Of a stretch of DNA of 64,000 nt, positions 26,037 through 34,096 are shown piece by piece. The number at the start of each line of letters is the position of its first letter. Position 1 is the first letter of the stretch. The notes beneath the pieces were generated by a model. The model ran no database searches, had not been told where the DNA came from, and saw only the letters and a program-made list of their open reading frames with translations. This stretch comes from Labrenzia sp. PHM005. Its GTDB lineage: Bacteria > Pseudomonadota > Alphaproteobacteria > Rhizobiales > Stappiaceae. Position numbers and translations under genes: made by a program. The stretch covers positions 1,731,001 to 1,795,000 of the forward strand of contig NZ_CP041191.1 of assembly GCF_006517275.1 (NCBI RefSeq), read 5' to 3'.

Positions 26037-27125
26037 CTAGACCCAGGATACACCATCAAACATCAGTTCCGAATGTTCGCCCTGTTCGCTGGCCGTTTCG
26101 CGGCTCGCCATTGCTTCAGGGTTGATCAAATCACCAGCTACAAATGCTGGAGTTCCGACCGGAGTTAAGCCCTCCGACTCAGTTAAAGCTCTGCGCGGCC
26201 CTGCCAATGCGGCGTTCATGCGCGCAACTTGTCCCTTGGTGAACATGAACATTGCCGCATCGTTTACATAGTCCATATAATTCATGAACATGTCCCCATG
26301 AGGCCCGTTGTTACAGGACATTTTCGGGAAAGACGGGGTTCCGGTGTTGGAGCCCGCCTGGTTGGGTGTATCGACGACATTGTCTGACCCCTGACAACCG
26401 ATGCCATCGTCTCCCCAGATATGTAAGAGATCCAGGTAATGGCCAACCTCGTGGACCGCTGTCCGGCCGAGATTAAACGGGGCATTTGCTGTGCCTTCCG
26501 AACCAAAGGCTGTGGTGTTGATCACCACCCCGTCCGTTGCCGCCGGACCTCCGGGAAATTGCGCGTATCCCAGCAACCCGCCTTCGATGTTACAGACCCA
26601 CATGTTTAAATACCGGTCGGTCGGCCAGGCGGCTTTGCCGAACTCATCGTGTTTGATCGCGCTGTCCAACTTCGCGATTGCAGCCGGATCGAAGCGGTCA
26701 TAGGGGAATTCTTCCATCGACGTCCAGGTGCGGGTAATGCCGGTGGTTTCGTTTCCCATCGGGTCCCGTATAGCCAGTGCAAATTCGATCATGGGATCGG
26801 CAACAAACGGTTTGAAGGGATCGGGTACTTTGCTGAGATCTGCATTTTTTGCCCGGTAATCTTCATTCAGAATTCTGATCTGACTGTCGATTTGGCTCTG
26901 CGAAATGTTCTCTTCCGTTTCGTTGAAGAGAATATGTACAACAACTGGAATTCTGACAATCGATGTGCGTTCGGCCAGTCTCGCAGTACGGGAAAATGTC
27001 TCGATCCGGCGGCGGTTGGTTTGGTAGGTTTCATTTGTCGCAGCGAGATATTTGTGATGTTCCATCACAGCGCAGTGCCTGGAGTGTTTGTCCGGTTTCG
27101 AACTCGCTTTCGCTTTCTTCGCCAT
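26037..27125 (-). CDS. Zinc metalloprotease, M43 pappalysin/cytophagalysin-like
   Basis: About 362 residues with HEVGHYLDLLHIWGDD, the metzincin zinc site (HExxH...H), and the Met-turn MFMNYMDYVND. Upstream is RIPVVVHILFNETEENISQSQID, as in M43 proteases. ATG 27125 has GGGAGGA 6 nt upstream; the in-frame start at 27173 is less likely. The N-terminus (MAKKAKASSKPDKHSRH) is very basic and is not a Sec or Tat signal, although relatives are normally secreted. Export through another route or a cytoplasmic role are both open. C-terminal 60 residues have no known domain. Confidence 0.85.
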   Translation of the reverse strand: MAKKAKASSKPDKHSRHCAVMEHHKYLAATNETYQTNRRRIETFSRTARLAERTSIVRIPVVVHILFNETEENISQSQIDSQIRILNEDYRAKNADLSKVPDPFKPFVADPMIEFALAIRDPMGNETTGITRTWTSMEEFPYDRFDPAAIAKLDSAIKHDEFGKAAWPTDRYLNMWVCNIEGGLLGYAQFPGGPAATDGVVINTTAFGSEGTANAPFNLGRTAVHEVGHYLDLLHIWGDDGIGCQGSDNVVDTPNQAGSNTGTPSFPKMSCNNGPHGDMFMNYMDYVNDAAMFMFTKGQVARMNAALAGPRRALTESEGLTPVGTPAFVAGDLINPEAMASRETASEQGEHSELMFDGVSWV

Positions 27126-27373
27126 AATATTCCTCCCAAAAGCAGGGTGTATGAAAAAGGGTTTTGAGATCAAATTTTACTACTTTTACGTGGGAATTGT
27201 GGCGGCAACACTTGGCTTTTGTCCAGAAAGTATCGTGTTTTTTCGTTGTGTCCGGCCGGTGAAATGTCTAAATGGCGGTGAAAACCACTTTCTGCAGTCT
27301 GGGATATTCCCGCTCACGCGAGTGTGATTTGGCGTGCATAGGTTCTCTTAACTCTCTTCGATAAAATCAGCTC

Positions 27374-27694
27374 ATGTTTCGCATACTGCTCATCATTGGC
27401 CTTCTATTCGCTGGCGCAACCCAAGGGTTCGCGCGCAAGGTGGATGTTGCCGTTGACGATGTGCCGTCTTACCTCAGTCTGGACCAGGTTGTTGCTGAGC
27501 TTCGAGCTGCCGATTGTTGTGACGAAACCGTGGTGATTCAGGCGAAGTCGACCTATTGCAAATCCGACTGCAAAGGCGTGATCGCTGGTCTTTTGGCCGT
27601 GCCCCATAAATCCGCGCAAGTGCCGGATGGTCTGGTGTCTACGCGTCAGAGTTCTGTGTCCGATTACCTGGAGCCAGGCCCTCCCAAGTCCTGA
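27374..27694 (+). CDS. Small secreted cysteine-containing protein
   Basis: 106 residues with a signal peptide (MFRILLIIGLLFAGATQGFA) and four cysteines in the mature part, two adjacent (ADCCDE) and two in TYCKSDCKG, which could form disulfides in the periplasm. No family recognised. It is the first gene of a co-directional set with two L,D-transpeptidases and a thioredoxin-like protein (27374-29578; gaps 64, 26 and 42 bp), so a cell-wall or envelope role is plausible but inferred. Confidence 0.65.
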   Translation: MFRILLIIGLLFAGATQGFARKVDVAVDDVPSYLSLDQVVAELRAADCCDETVVIQAKSTYCKSDCKGVIAGLLAVPHKSAQVPDGLVSTRQSSVSDYLEPGPPKS

Positions 27695-27758
27695 AATTTC
27701 ACAGTTTTGACGGATCAAAGAATCCGCCTCAAGATCAATGAAATTCAGGAGACATCCC

Positions 27759-28334
27759 GTGATTACCAGACGAGACCTGCTGCTTGGAAGTGCAGCCGTG
27801 CTTGCCGCCTCACAGCCGCTTGTGGCTGAAGCGCACCACACCGCGAAATACAAGAATTTTAAAGTCGATCCACAATATGAACCGCAGTCCGTGCGTTATG
27901 GTTTCCGCTATGAACGCGGAACCATCGTGGTCGACCCGAAGAACCATTTCCTCTACCTGATCGAAGGGTTTGGCAAGGCGCGCCGCTATGGCGTTGGTGT
28001 CGGCAAGGCCGGACTTGCCTTCAAGGGCAATGCGAGCGTGGAGCGCAAAGCCGAATGGCCTAGCTGGCGGCCGACCAAGAATATGATCCGCCGGGAGCCG
28101 GGAAAATACGCCAAATACGCCAAGGGTGTGCCAGGCGGTTTGAACAATCCGCTCGGGGCCCGCGCGCTGTATCTTTATAAGAACGGCCGGGACACCATGT
28201 ACCGCATTCATGGAACCACACAGCCGAAGTCCATTGGCCGGTCGGTCTCCAACGGATGTATCCGTATGATCAACGATCATGTCATCGATCTCTATAACCG
28301 CGTTCCGCTCGGAACCAAGGTTGTGGTGCTTTAA
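27759..28334 (+). CDS. L,D-transpeptidase, ErfK/YbiS/YkuD family
   Basis: About 191 residues. Tat-like signal (MITRRDLLLGSAAVLAA), then the YkuD catalytic domain: IVVDPKNHFLYLI, GVGVGKAGLAFKG, MYRIHGTTQPKSIG and the active-site SVSNGCIRM (Cys167). Such enzymes form 3-3 crosslinks or attach proteins to peptidoglycan in the periplasm. I chose GTG 27759 because CAGGAG lies 7 nt upstream; ATG 27738 is possible but has no such site. A paralogue follows 26 bp downstream. Confidence 0.92.
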   Translation: MITRRDLLLGSAAVLAASQPLVAEAHHTAKYKNFKVDPQYEPQSVRYGFRYERGTIVVDPKNHFLYLIEGFGKARRYGVGVGKAGLAFKGNASVERKAEWPSWRPTKNMIRREPGKYAKYAKGVPGGLNNPLGARALYLYKNGRDTMYRIHGTTQPKSIGRSVSNGCIRMINDHVIDLYNRVPLGTKVVVL

Positions 28335-28360
28335 AACTTATCGATCCGGATACATCTGAA

Positions 28361-29035
28361 ATGACAAGAAACGTGACACGGCGTCAGGCCCTGTCCGGCG
28401 GTTTGGCCATGGTTGGCCTTGCGCTGGCTGGCTGTTCGCCAACACGCACAGCGCCCGCACCGCAACCGGTTCGGCCGCCGGTCGATCGTGACTTCATCTT
28501 AAATTATGGCTCGCGGCCGAACGAAGAGTTTCCGCTGCCGGCGATTGATCCAAAGGTCCTGGAACCGAAATTCCGCCGCACACGTGTGGCGTATCAGAGC
28601 AATGAGGACGACGGGACGATCATCGTCGATACGACCAGTTTCTATCTCTATCTGGTTGAACCGAGCGGGACGGCCATGCGGTATGGCGTTGGTCTCGGAC
28701 GGCAAGGTTTTGAGTGGTCCGGACGGGCGCGGGTTGCCTGGAAACGGCCCTGGCCGACCTGGACGCCGCCAGCTGAAATGATTGCCCGGGAGCCGCATTT
28801 GGAAAAATACAGTGCCGAGAACGGCGGCATGCAACCCGGTTTGGGCAATCCGCTCGGAGCCCGGGCGCTGTACATCTTCCAGGGCAATGTCGACACGCTC
28901 TACCGTCTGCACGGCACCAACGAACCGGCCTCCATCGGCAAGGCTGTGTCCTCCGGATGTGTCCGCCTCATCAATCAGGATGTGATCGATCTTTACGACC
29001 GTGTCCGGCCCGGAGCCAAGATCGTGGTGACGTGA
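28361..29035 (+). CDS. L,D-transpeptidase, lipoprotein form
   Basis: 224 residues. The N-terminus MTRNVTRRQALSGGLAMVGL ends in the lipobox LAGC (Cys25), so it is probably a membrane-anchored lipoprotein. The catalytic YkuD domain has YRLHGTNEPASIGKAVSSGCVRL with active-site Cys200. It is a clear paralogue of the preceding gene, with a longer N-terminal linker (Pro/Ala-rich). Its role should be the same chemistry in another envelope location. Part of the 27374-29578 gene set. Confidence 0.92.
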   Translation: MTRNVTRRQALSGGLAMVGLALAGCSPTRTAPAPQPVRPPVDRDFILNYGSRPNEEFPLPAIDPKVLEPKFRRTRVAYQSNEDDGTIIVDTTSFYLYLVEPSGTAMRYGVGLGRQGFEWSGRARVAWKRPWPTWTPPAEMIAREPHLEKYSAENGGMQPGLGNPLGARALYIFQGNVDTLYRLHGTNEPASIGKAVSSGCVRLINQDVIDLYDRVRPGAKIVVT

Positions 29036-29077
29036 TCTGGGCCGCAGTAGATCTCAAAAATTCGAACAGGTGACCTC

Positions 29078-29578
29078 ATGAAAAAGCACAGGAAACCGAA
29101 GAAACAAACGTCTAATAAACCTCAGTTGCAGAAGGCCAAGACCAGGCATAATGATGTCTCTGCCGGGCGCCGCAATTTCCTGCGGCTCACCCGCAATATT
29201 GTCATCGGCGCAGGTGTCGTCGGCGGAGTTGGCTATGCGCTTGCCAGCAATGTCATCAACACCCTGAACGAACACGATCTGACGCGGGTTGGCAATGGGA
29301 CGCCGACTATCGTGCAGGTCCATGATCCGAATTGCTCTTTGTGTCTGGCCTTGCAGAAGGAAACCCGATCCGCCTTGAAGCAGTTTCAGGACGGCCGGCT
29401 GGACTATGTGATTGCCAATATAAAGTCCGCGAGTGGCCGGGCCTTTGCCAACCGCTACGGTGTTCAGCATGTCACTCTCTTGCTGTTTAACGCGGACGGC
29501 GAACTCAAGAACATCTTGCAAGGACAGCGTGGATCGCATCAGCTGAGGGCCGAGTTTTCAAGATTATTAGCCGGGTAA
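29078..29578 (+). CDS. Membrane-anchored thioredoxin-fold protein
   Basis: 166 residues: a very basic N-terminus (1-40), one hydrophobic segment (about 39-58, with an RRNFLRL start that resembles a Tat signal), and a thioredoxin-like domain with CSLC (86-89) as the redox-active CxxC. The domain continues with YVIANIKSASGRAFANRYGVQHVTLLLF. The cis-Pro usually found after the domain's third strand is not obvious. It would face the periplasm and could act on disulfides of envelope proteins, such as the small Cys-protein at 27374. Last of the set. Confidence 0.75.
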   Translation: MKKHRKPKKQTSNKPQLQKAKTRHNDVSAGRRNFLRLTRNIVIGAGVVGGVGYALASNVINTLNEHDLTRVGNGTPTIVQVHDPNCSLCLALQKETRSALKQFQDGRLDYVIANIKSASGRAFANRYGVQHVTLLLFNADGELKNILQGQRGSHQLRAEFSRLLAG

Positions 29579-30243
29579 GTATCTGGAGCGGCTACTGCTT
29601 GATCAGCGGTATGAAAACGAATAGCTGCCGCCCCGGACTTGATCCGGGGTCAAGTCTTGCTTGTAAACGGTCCCGGCTCGGAAGTCGGGACGGCAAAGCC
29701 GGAAAGCGCCAGCACCAAATCCGCCGCGAGGAGGCCCTCCGGCGTTTTGGCTAAAAGTTCTTTCCTAAGCCACAGGAGTGGCGGGGCGCGCCGGGCCTTG
29801 CCTGCGCAACATAAAAAACAAGAGTCTTCGGCAAAGCTTGACTGCCCCGCCCGGGCTGTTTGGTGCGCGCCGTGGCACAGCACCGGCCAGACTCGAAGTG
29901 CGGGGTGTCAATCCGCCCTCCGCAGCACGCCCAGCCGGCCGCTACTCGGTGTTGCCGCTGCAGGGTCACCGCCGTCCATTATCGCGCCGGACCCCGGTCC
30001 GGTTCGTTACACCGGCCCGTCAGCCCCGCCCGATCCGCTCCCTCATGAGGGACGGTCCCCCAAAAAGCCCGTGTGAGCGGATACACGATCATCATACGCT
30101 AGGGGAGTGGGGCGTGGATAAGAATTCTTTGTGTCAGGAAAGGCGTCCGTCTGTTGCCAAGAGCGCAAACGACGGATGTTCCGGAAAAACCGGACGCAGG
30201 CCCTATTGTCAGGGCTGTCGCGGCTGGAAAAACCACGTTGCCC
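29579..30243. other. 665-bp GC-rich intergenic region without supported gene
   Basis: Long overlapping frames exist on both strands (for example 29778-30314 and 29650-29883) but their products are Arg/Pro-rich, without domain or good start, and look like reading of GC-rich non-coding DNA. The left part carries the palindrome at 29631-29649. No tRNA or rRNA gene was seen. Confidence 0.5.
29631..29649. repeat. Dyad repeat ccccgga-cttga-tccgggg
   Basis: Perfect 7-bp stem with a 5-nt spacer. The same kind of ccggacttgatccgg sequence is a frequent dispersed intergenic palindrome in alphaproteobacterial genomes as I recall, so it is more likely a repeat or hairpin than a gene feature. Single copy in this window. 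Confidence 0.5.
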
Positions 30244-31137
30244 TCATATCAGTCCCGCGGGGAGCTGTGTCGCCTGACTCCACTGTTTGGGCGATTGTCC
30301 ATACAGGCGTTTGAATTCGCGGCTGAACTGTGAGGAACTCGCATAGCCCACGTCCCAGGCCGCTTCGCTCACGTTCATTCCGCCGGCAATCTTCATGGCG
30401 GCGTGATTCAAGCGCATGGATTTCGCGAACTGGATCGGTGACATCGAAGTTGCCTGTTTGAACTTGCGGTGAAACACGGCCCGGCTCATACCGGCGTGTG
30501 CGGCCATGTCATCAATGGTGACCAGTTCATTCAGGCGTGCTGACAGGAATTGAATGGTTCGGGCGATTTCGTTGCCAACCCCGAAAGCTCGGCGCGCGGC
30601 GATACCCGCGTCACCCTTCAAAACGGCATAATAGAGTTCGCGGAGCCTGCCTTCCCCGAGAACCGCTGCATCCAACGGGTTAGAGGCAAGTTGGATAAGC
30701 CTGTGCAGGGCATCGGTGAAGGCTGCATCCCACTCGGCAAGCGCCAGCCCCGGTGGCGGCGCGCCGCCGCCAGTTCTCTGGATAGAGCCAGTGGCGCTCT
30801 CAATCTCAATGGTCAGTTCGGTCATCACCCGCGTGTCAAGGGAGATTATGACGCCGAGGAGCGGTTTCTCCAGTGAGGCAGTTGGCGTGCCTGCCTCCAC
30901 CGGCATCGACATCGGGCAACAAAGATACCGTCGGCTGTCATAAACATGCCGTTTGCCGTCCAGAATGGCTTCTTTGGCACCGTTGACAATGGCAACGACT
31001 GTAGGCTCGTAAACCGCAGGTGTGCAGGCTATCGGTTCTGTAACGCGGAAGAGCTGCACGCCCTTTACCCCGGTTTCGACCAATCCGGCATCTGGGAGGC
31101 AGGCGTCGATGATCTGTCTGATCTGTTGTCTGCTCAT
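30244..31137 (-). CDS. AraC family transcriptional regulator
   Basis: About 297 residues: N-terminal cupin-like ligand domain (VTEPIACTPAVYEPTVVAIVNG) and two C-terminal AraC helix-turn-helix motifs, VTIDDMAAHAGMSRAVFHRKFK and VSEAAWDVGYASSSQFSREFKR. ATG 31137 gives the usual N-terminus MSRQQIRQIID; ATG 31194 is an alternative, and neither has a strong ribosome-binding site. It is divergent from the SDR gene at 31311, which it likely controls. Confidence 0.92.
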   Translation of the reverse strand: MSRQQIRQIIDACLPDAGLVETGVKGVQLFRVTEPIACTPAVYEPTVVAIVNGAKEAILDGKRHVYDSRRYLCCPMSMPVEAGTPTASLEKPLLGVIISLDTRVMTELTIEIESATGSIQRTGGGAPPPGLALAEWDAAFTDALHRLIQLASNPLDAAVLGEGRLRELYYAVLKGDAGIAARRAFGVGNEIARTIQFLSARLNELVTIDDMAAHAGMSRAVFHRKFKQATSMSPIQFAKSMRLNHAAMKIAGGMNVSEAAWDVGYASSSQFSREFKRLYGQSPKQWSQATQLPAGLI

Positions 31138-31310
31138 ATCGTGGACTTGCCATGGGAAAGTGCCTAATGCAACTCTTTTGAGACAATCAGGCATGTTTTG
31201 AAGATTAATTCGCCTGCTTTTTCTCTGTTTCGATACCTATGTTTTATTTCATGTCGGCGGGAATGTCCCGCCGAAAACAAGTAGCCAGCCTTTGCTGGAA
31301 GGAGCATGAC

Positions 31311-32246
31311 GTGGAAAATAGATTTGGGCCAAAAGGCTGGACACCGGAGCGCCTTGGGTCTCTTGCGGGCAAAACCTATGTGATCACCGGTGCAAACGGG
31401 GGCGCTGGTTTTGAGGCTTCGCGGGTATTCCTGTCAAAGGGCGCGCGCGTGGTGATGATGAACCGCAGTGCGGAGAAGTCAGTTGGGGCCATTGATGCTT
31501 TAAAACAGGAGTTCGGGCCGGACGCTGAGGTCAGTTTCATCCGCATGGACCTTGCCGTATTGGAAAGCGTGCGGGAGGCGGCAGCGGAAATCCGGTCAAC
31601 AGTTCCCCAAATAGACGCCCTCATTTGCAACGCGGCCATAGCGCAGGTGGCCACACAACAGCTTACTGTGGACGGCTTTGAAAGCCAGCTTAGCGTGAAT
31701 TACTTCGGTCATTTTCTGCTGTGTGGGTTGTTGTACGAGCGTGTTGAACAATCCAAGGGCAGGATCGTGGTGGTTGGCAGCAATGGCTATAAGATGGGCG
31801 ACAAACGGATCCGGTTCGAAGACCTGAACTATGGCAAGGACTACTCCGCATGGAACGCCTACGCCCAGAGCAAACTGGCCCAGATGATATTTGGTTATGA
31901 GCTTCAGCGCCGGGGGCAGGCAGCTGGCAAGGCCGTACAGGTCCACGTTTGTCACCCCGGCGCGTCGCGAACCGGATTGATCCGCGACACGGCAAGTCTC
32001 ACCACAAGGGTGCTGGCCACTTTGCTTTCGCCGCTGGCACAATCCGCAGAGCGAGGCTCCTGGCCAGAGGTCATGTGCGCCACGGAAGAGGGGCTGGAAC
32101 CAGCAAAATATTACGGACCAACGAAGTTCGAAATGGTCGGCCCAGTTGGGGAGTGTGCGCTGGAAGCATTCGCTCTGGACCGAGAACAGGCTGCCAAGCT
32201 TTGGGCACTCTCCGAGGAGAAAACAGGATGGAACTGGTCGCTGTAG
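31311..32246 (+). CDS. Short-chain dehydrogenase/reductase
   Basis: About 311 residues. NAD(P)-binding TGANGGAG (26-33), ICNAA, a Ser in VVVGSNGY and YAQSK with the catalytic Tyr/Lys pair. This is the WW-domain-oxidoreductase/retinol-dehydrogenase-like branch (extended, about 300 residues). GTG 31311 has AAGGAG 7 nt upstream; the frame opens at 31239 without one. Divergent from the AraC regulator. Substrate unknown. Confidence 0.9.
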   Translation: MENRFGPKGWTPERLGSLAGKTYVITGANGGAGFEASRVFLSKGARVVMMNRSAEKSVGAIDALKQEFGPDAEVSFIRMDLAVLESVREAAAEIRSTVPQIDALICNAAIAQVATQQLTVDGFESQLSVNYFGHFLLCGLLYERVEQSKGRIVVVGSNGYKMGDKRIRFEDLNYGKDYSAWNAYAQSKLAQMIFGYELQRRGQAAGKAVQVHVCHPGASRTGLIRDTASLTTRVLATLLSPLAQSAERGSWPEVMCATEEGLEPAKYYGPTKFEMVGPVGECALEAFALDREQAAKLWALSEEKTGWNWSL

Positions 32247-32348
32247 GCGGCACGTTTCTCGAGCGCCATTTGCTGGGCAGACCGCAGCTTTCGGATTTCT
32301 GCCGCATGTTGATGCTAAAAACGACGCCTGCGGAGGTGTGATCGTTAT

Positions 32349-33245
32349 ATGGCAAAAGGGGACGTGATCGTACTGGGTGGAACTGGGTTCCTCGGACACC
32401 GGGTCGTTCGGAAGCTGCTGGAGCGCGGACACTCAGTTGCTGTCGGGACCCGGTTTCCTGAAAAGATTGCTCGCCACTCCAAGATTTGGGGGCGTGAGGT
32501 TCGTCCGGTCAAGGTCGACCTGCTGAACGATGAGGTTTTGAGCCGCGCCCTTGATGGTGCGGGAACTGTGATCAACTGCATCGGGTTTTATGTTGAAACG
32601 CGCGATCAAACCTTCTGGGACGTTCATGTCGACGCGGCGTGCAAAATCGCAGACGCCGTCGAGGCTTCCGGGACTTGCAAGCTGATCCACATTTCCGGGA
32701 TTGGGGCGTCTCCGATGGCCCGCTCAGCCTATGTTCGCGCGCGCGGTGAGGGCGATGAGGCGGTCCGCAGTGCCTGTGCAAATACCATCATCTTACGGCC
32801 AAGCGTTTTGTTCAGCCGTAGCGGCGCCTTTTTCGGTGACCTAGATGCAATCATACGGATGCTTCCAATTGTGCCGCTTTTCGGCACAGGCGGGACACGG
32901 CTTCAACCCGTTTTCGTTGGCGACGTCGCTGAAGCTATCTGCGAGGCTGCAGATCAGACCGATAATTCTGGAGCAATCTATGAGCTCGGCGGGCCTGACG
33001 TGTTCAGCTATCGTGAGATCGTGACCCGACTCGCCGCCCGCTCGGGCCGGCGCCGGTTGCTGCTGCCAGTGCCATTTCCAATCTGGTGGCTGCTTGCTGA
33101 CCTGGCAAGCCATTTACCGCGCCCGCCGGTCACTTCTGGGCAGGTGGACCTGATGCAACGGGATAACATCGTTGCCACTTCGGCCAAGACCTTCGCAGAC
33201 CTCTCAATTGTTCCAAAATCTGCCACGTCTCTGGATCTGGTTTGA
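32349..33245 (+). CDS. NAD(P)-binding protein, atypical SDR (NmrA/NDUFA9-like)
   Basis: 298 residues. Glycine-rich GGTGFLG (10-16), then GTRFPE, and the ISGIGAS...YVRARGEGDEAV region where the extended-SDR Tyr-x3-Lys is replaced by YVRARGE, so the classic catalytic Lys is Arg or absent. A hydrophobic WWLLADLASHL stretch near the C-terminus suggests membrane contact. This pattern fits the complex-I-associated atypical SDR group, which can be non-enzymatic. GGAGGTG lies about 10 nt before the ATG. It follows the SDR gene by about 100 bp, same strand. Confidence 0.85.
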   Translation: MAKGDVIVLGGTGFLGHRVVRKLLERGHSVAVGTRFPEKIARHSKIWGREVRPVKVDLLNDEVLSRALDGAGTVINCIGFYVETRDQTFWDVHVDAACKIADAVEASGTCKLIHISGIGASPMARSAYVRARGEGDEAVRSACANTIILRPSVLFSRSGAFFGDLDAIIRMLPIVPLFGTGGTRLQPVFVGDVAEAICEAADQTDNSGAIYELGGPDVFSYREIVTRLAARSGRRRLLLPVPFPIWWLLADLASHLPRPPVTSGQVDLMQRDNIVATSAKTFADLSIVPKSATSLDLV

Positions 33246-33352
33246 TAGGACTTGCTTCACGCGAAAACTGTATTCAGGGGGACGGTAACAGTTGACGCAG
33301 ATAATACAAATTGCGTGGATCGAAGTGGAAACGATGTTCTGCTTGGTGAAAT

Positions 33353-34015
33353 TCAGCCCGTCAACAGATCCGTCACACGTGTCATCAGCATCAAAAACTC
33401 GGCCTCCTTGCCAGGTGTTTTGACATCCAGATCCGCGTGATCGCGCAGGAAAACGTTTGGCTCCATTTCGCCTTCGGACATGGCCAGCAGCGCTTCATAT
33501 CCGGTCGTGAAAATGAGATCTGGGTTTGCCGAAGCGGAGTACCGTGCGTTGATGGTGCCATTTTCAACCTGAAGATCGATTGCCTCGCCATCGACGCGCA
33601 GTTCTGCGCGGAAAGATAGATCGTCCGTTGGAACCCGCTTGGCTGCCGCGCCTAAGGTGGTGGCAACGGTCCTGAGATTTCCGGGTCTAATCGTTGGAAC
33701 CTCCGGTTTGAACTGCCCGCCAAACATAGCCAGCTCAAAAATGACATTGCCGGTCTGCCGGCCAAGATCAGTCAGTTCATAAACAGTGGTGCCATGGCCA
33801 GCGTCCTGTTTTTCGATCAAGCCGTCGTCGGCAAGCTTGGCTAGCCGTTCGGTCAAAAGGTTCGCTGCGATACCGGTCAATCCCCGTTGAAGTTCTGAAA
33901 ACCGGGCTGGGCCTGCATGCAGATCCCGCAGGATCAACAAGGTCCAGCGGTCTCCGATCCGGTCGAGCGCGCGAGCAATCGGGCACAGCAATTTGTAAGA
34001 CCGGGCTTTGGTCAT
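33353..34015 (-). CDS. HxlR family regulator with SCP2-like C-terminal domain
   Basis: 220 residues. The N-terminal HxlR winged helix is textbook: CPIARALDRIGDRWTLLIL, RFSELQRGLTGIAANLLTERL, LTDLGR. The C-terminal 100 residues (FRAELRVDGEAIDLQVENG, then TGYEALLAMSEG) look like an SCP2 sterol-binding fold, which would make it a regulator sensing a hydrophobic ligand. Divergent from the NmrA-like gene, with a perfect 20-bp palindrome between the two starts (34045-34064). Confidence 0.9.
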   Translation of the reverse strand: MTKARSYKLLCPIARALDRIGDRWTLLILRDLHAGPARFSELQRGLTGIAANLLTERLAKLADDGLIEKQDAGHGTTVYELTDLGRQTGNVIFELAMFGGQFKPEVPTIRPGNLRTVATTLGAAAKRVPTDDLSFRAELRVDGEAIDLQVENGTINARYSASANPDLIFTTGYEALLAMSEGEMEPNVFLRDHADLDVKTPGKEAEFLMLMTRVTDLLTG

Positions 34016-34044
34016 TTTGTCCTCACGGTTTTGTTACTTTAAAA

Positions 34045-34064
34045 AATAAAGTGATCACTTTATT
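34045..34064. promoter_or_regulatory. Perfect 20-bp palindromic operator for the HxlR regulator
   Basis: aataaagtgatcactttatt is its own reverse complement. It lies 30 bp upstream of the HxlR start and 33 bp upstream of the NmrA-like start, so one dimer could silence both promoters. AT-rich palindromes of this type are usual for HxlR-family sites. Seen: the palindrome. Inferred: the binder. Confidence 0.7.
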
Positions 34065-34096
34065 TATCTAACCAGAAACTAGACAGGAGACCCGCC

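Noticed and set aside
29778..30314. Forward frame of 178 codons in the GC-rich gap
   Set aside because: Arg/Pro-rich, no domain, overlaps the AraC gene end; treated as non-coding.
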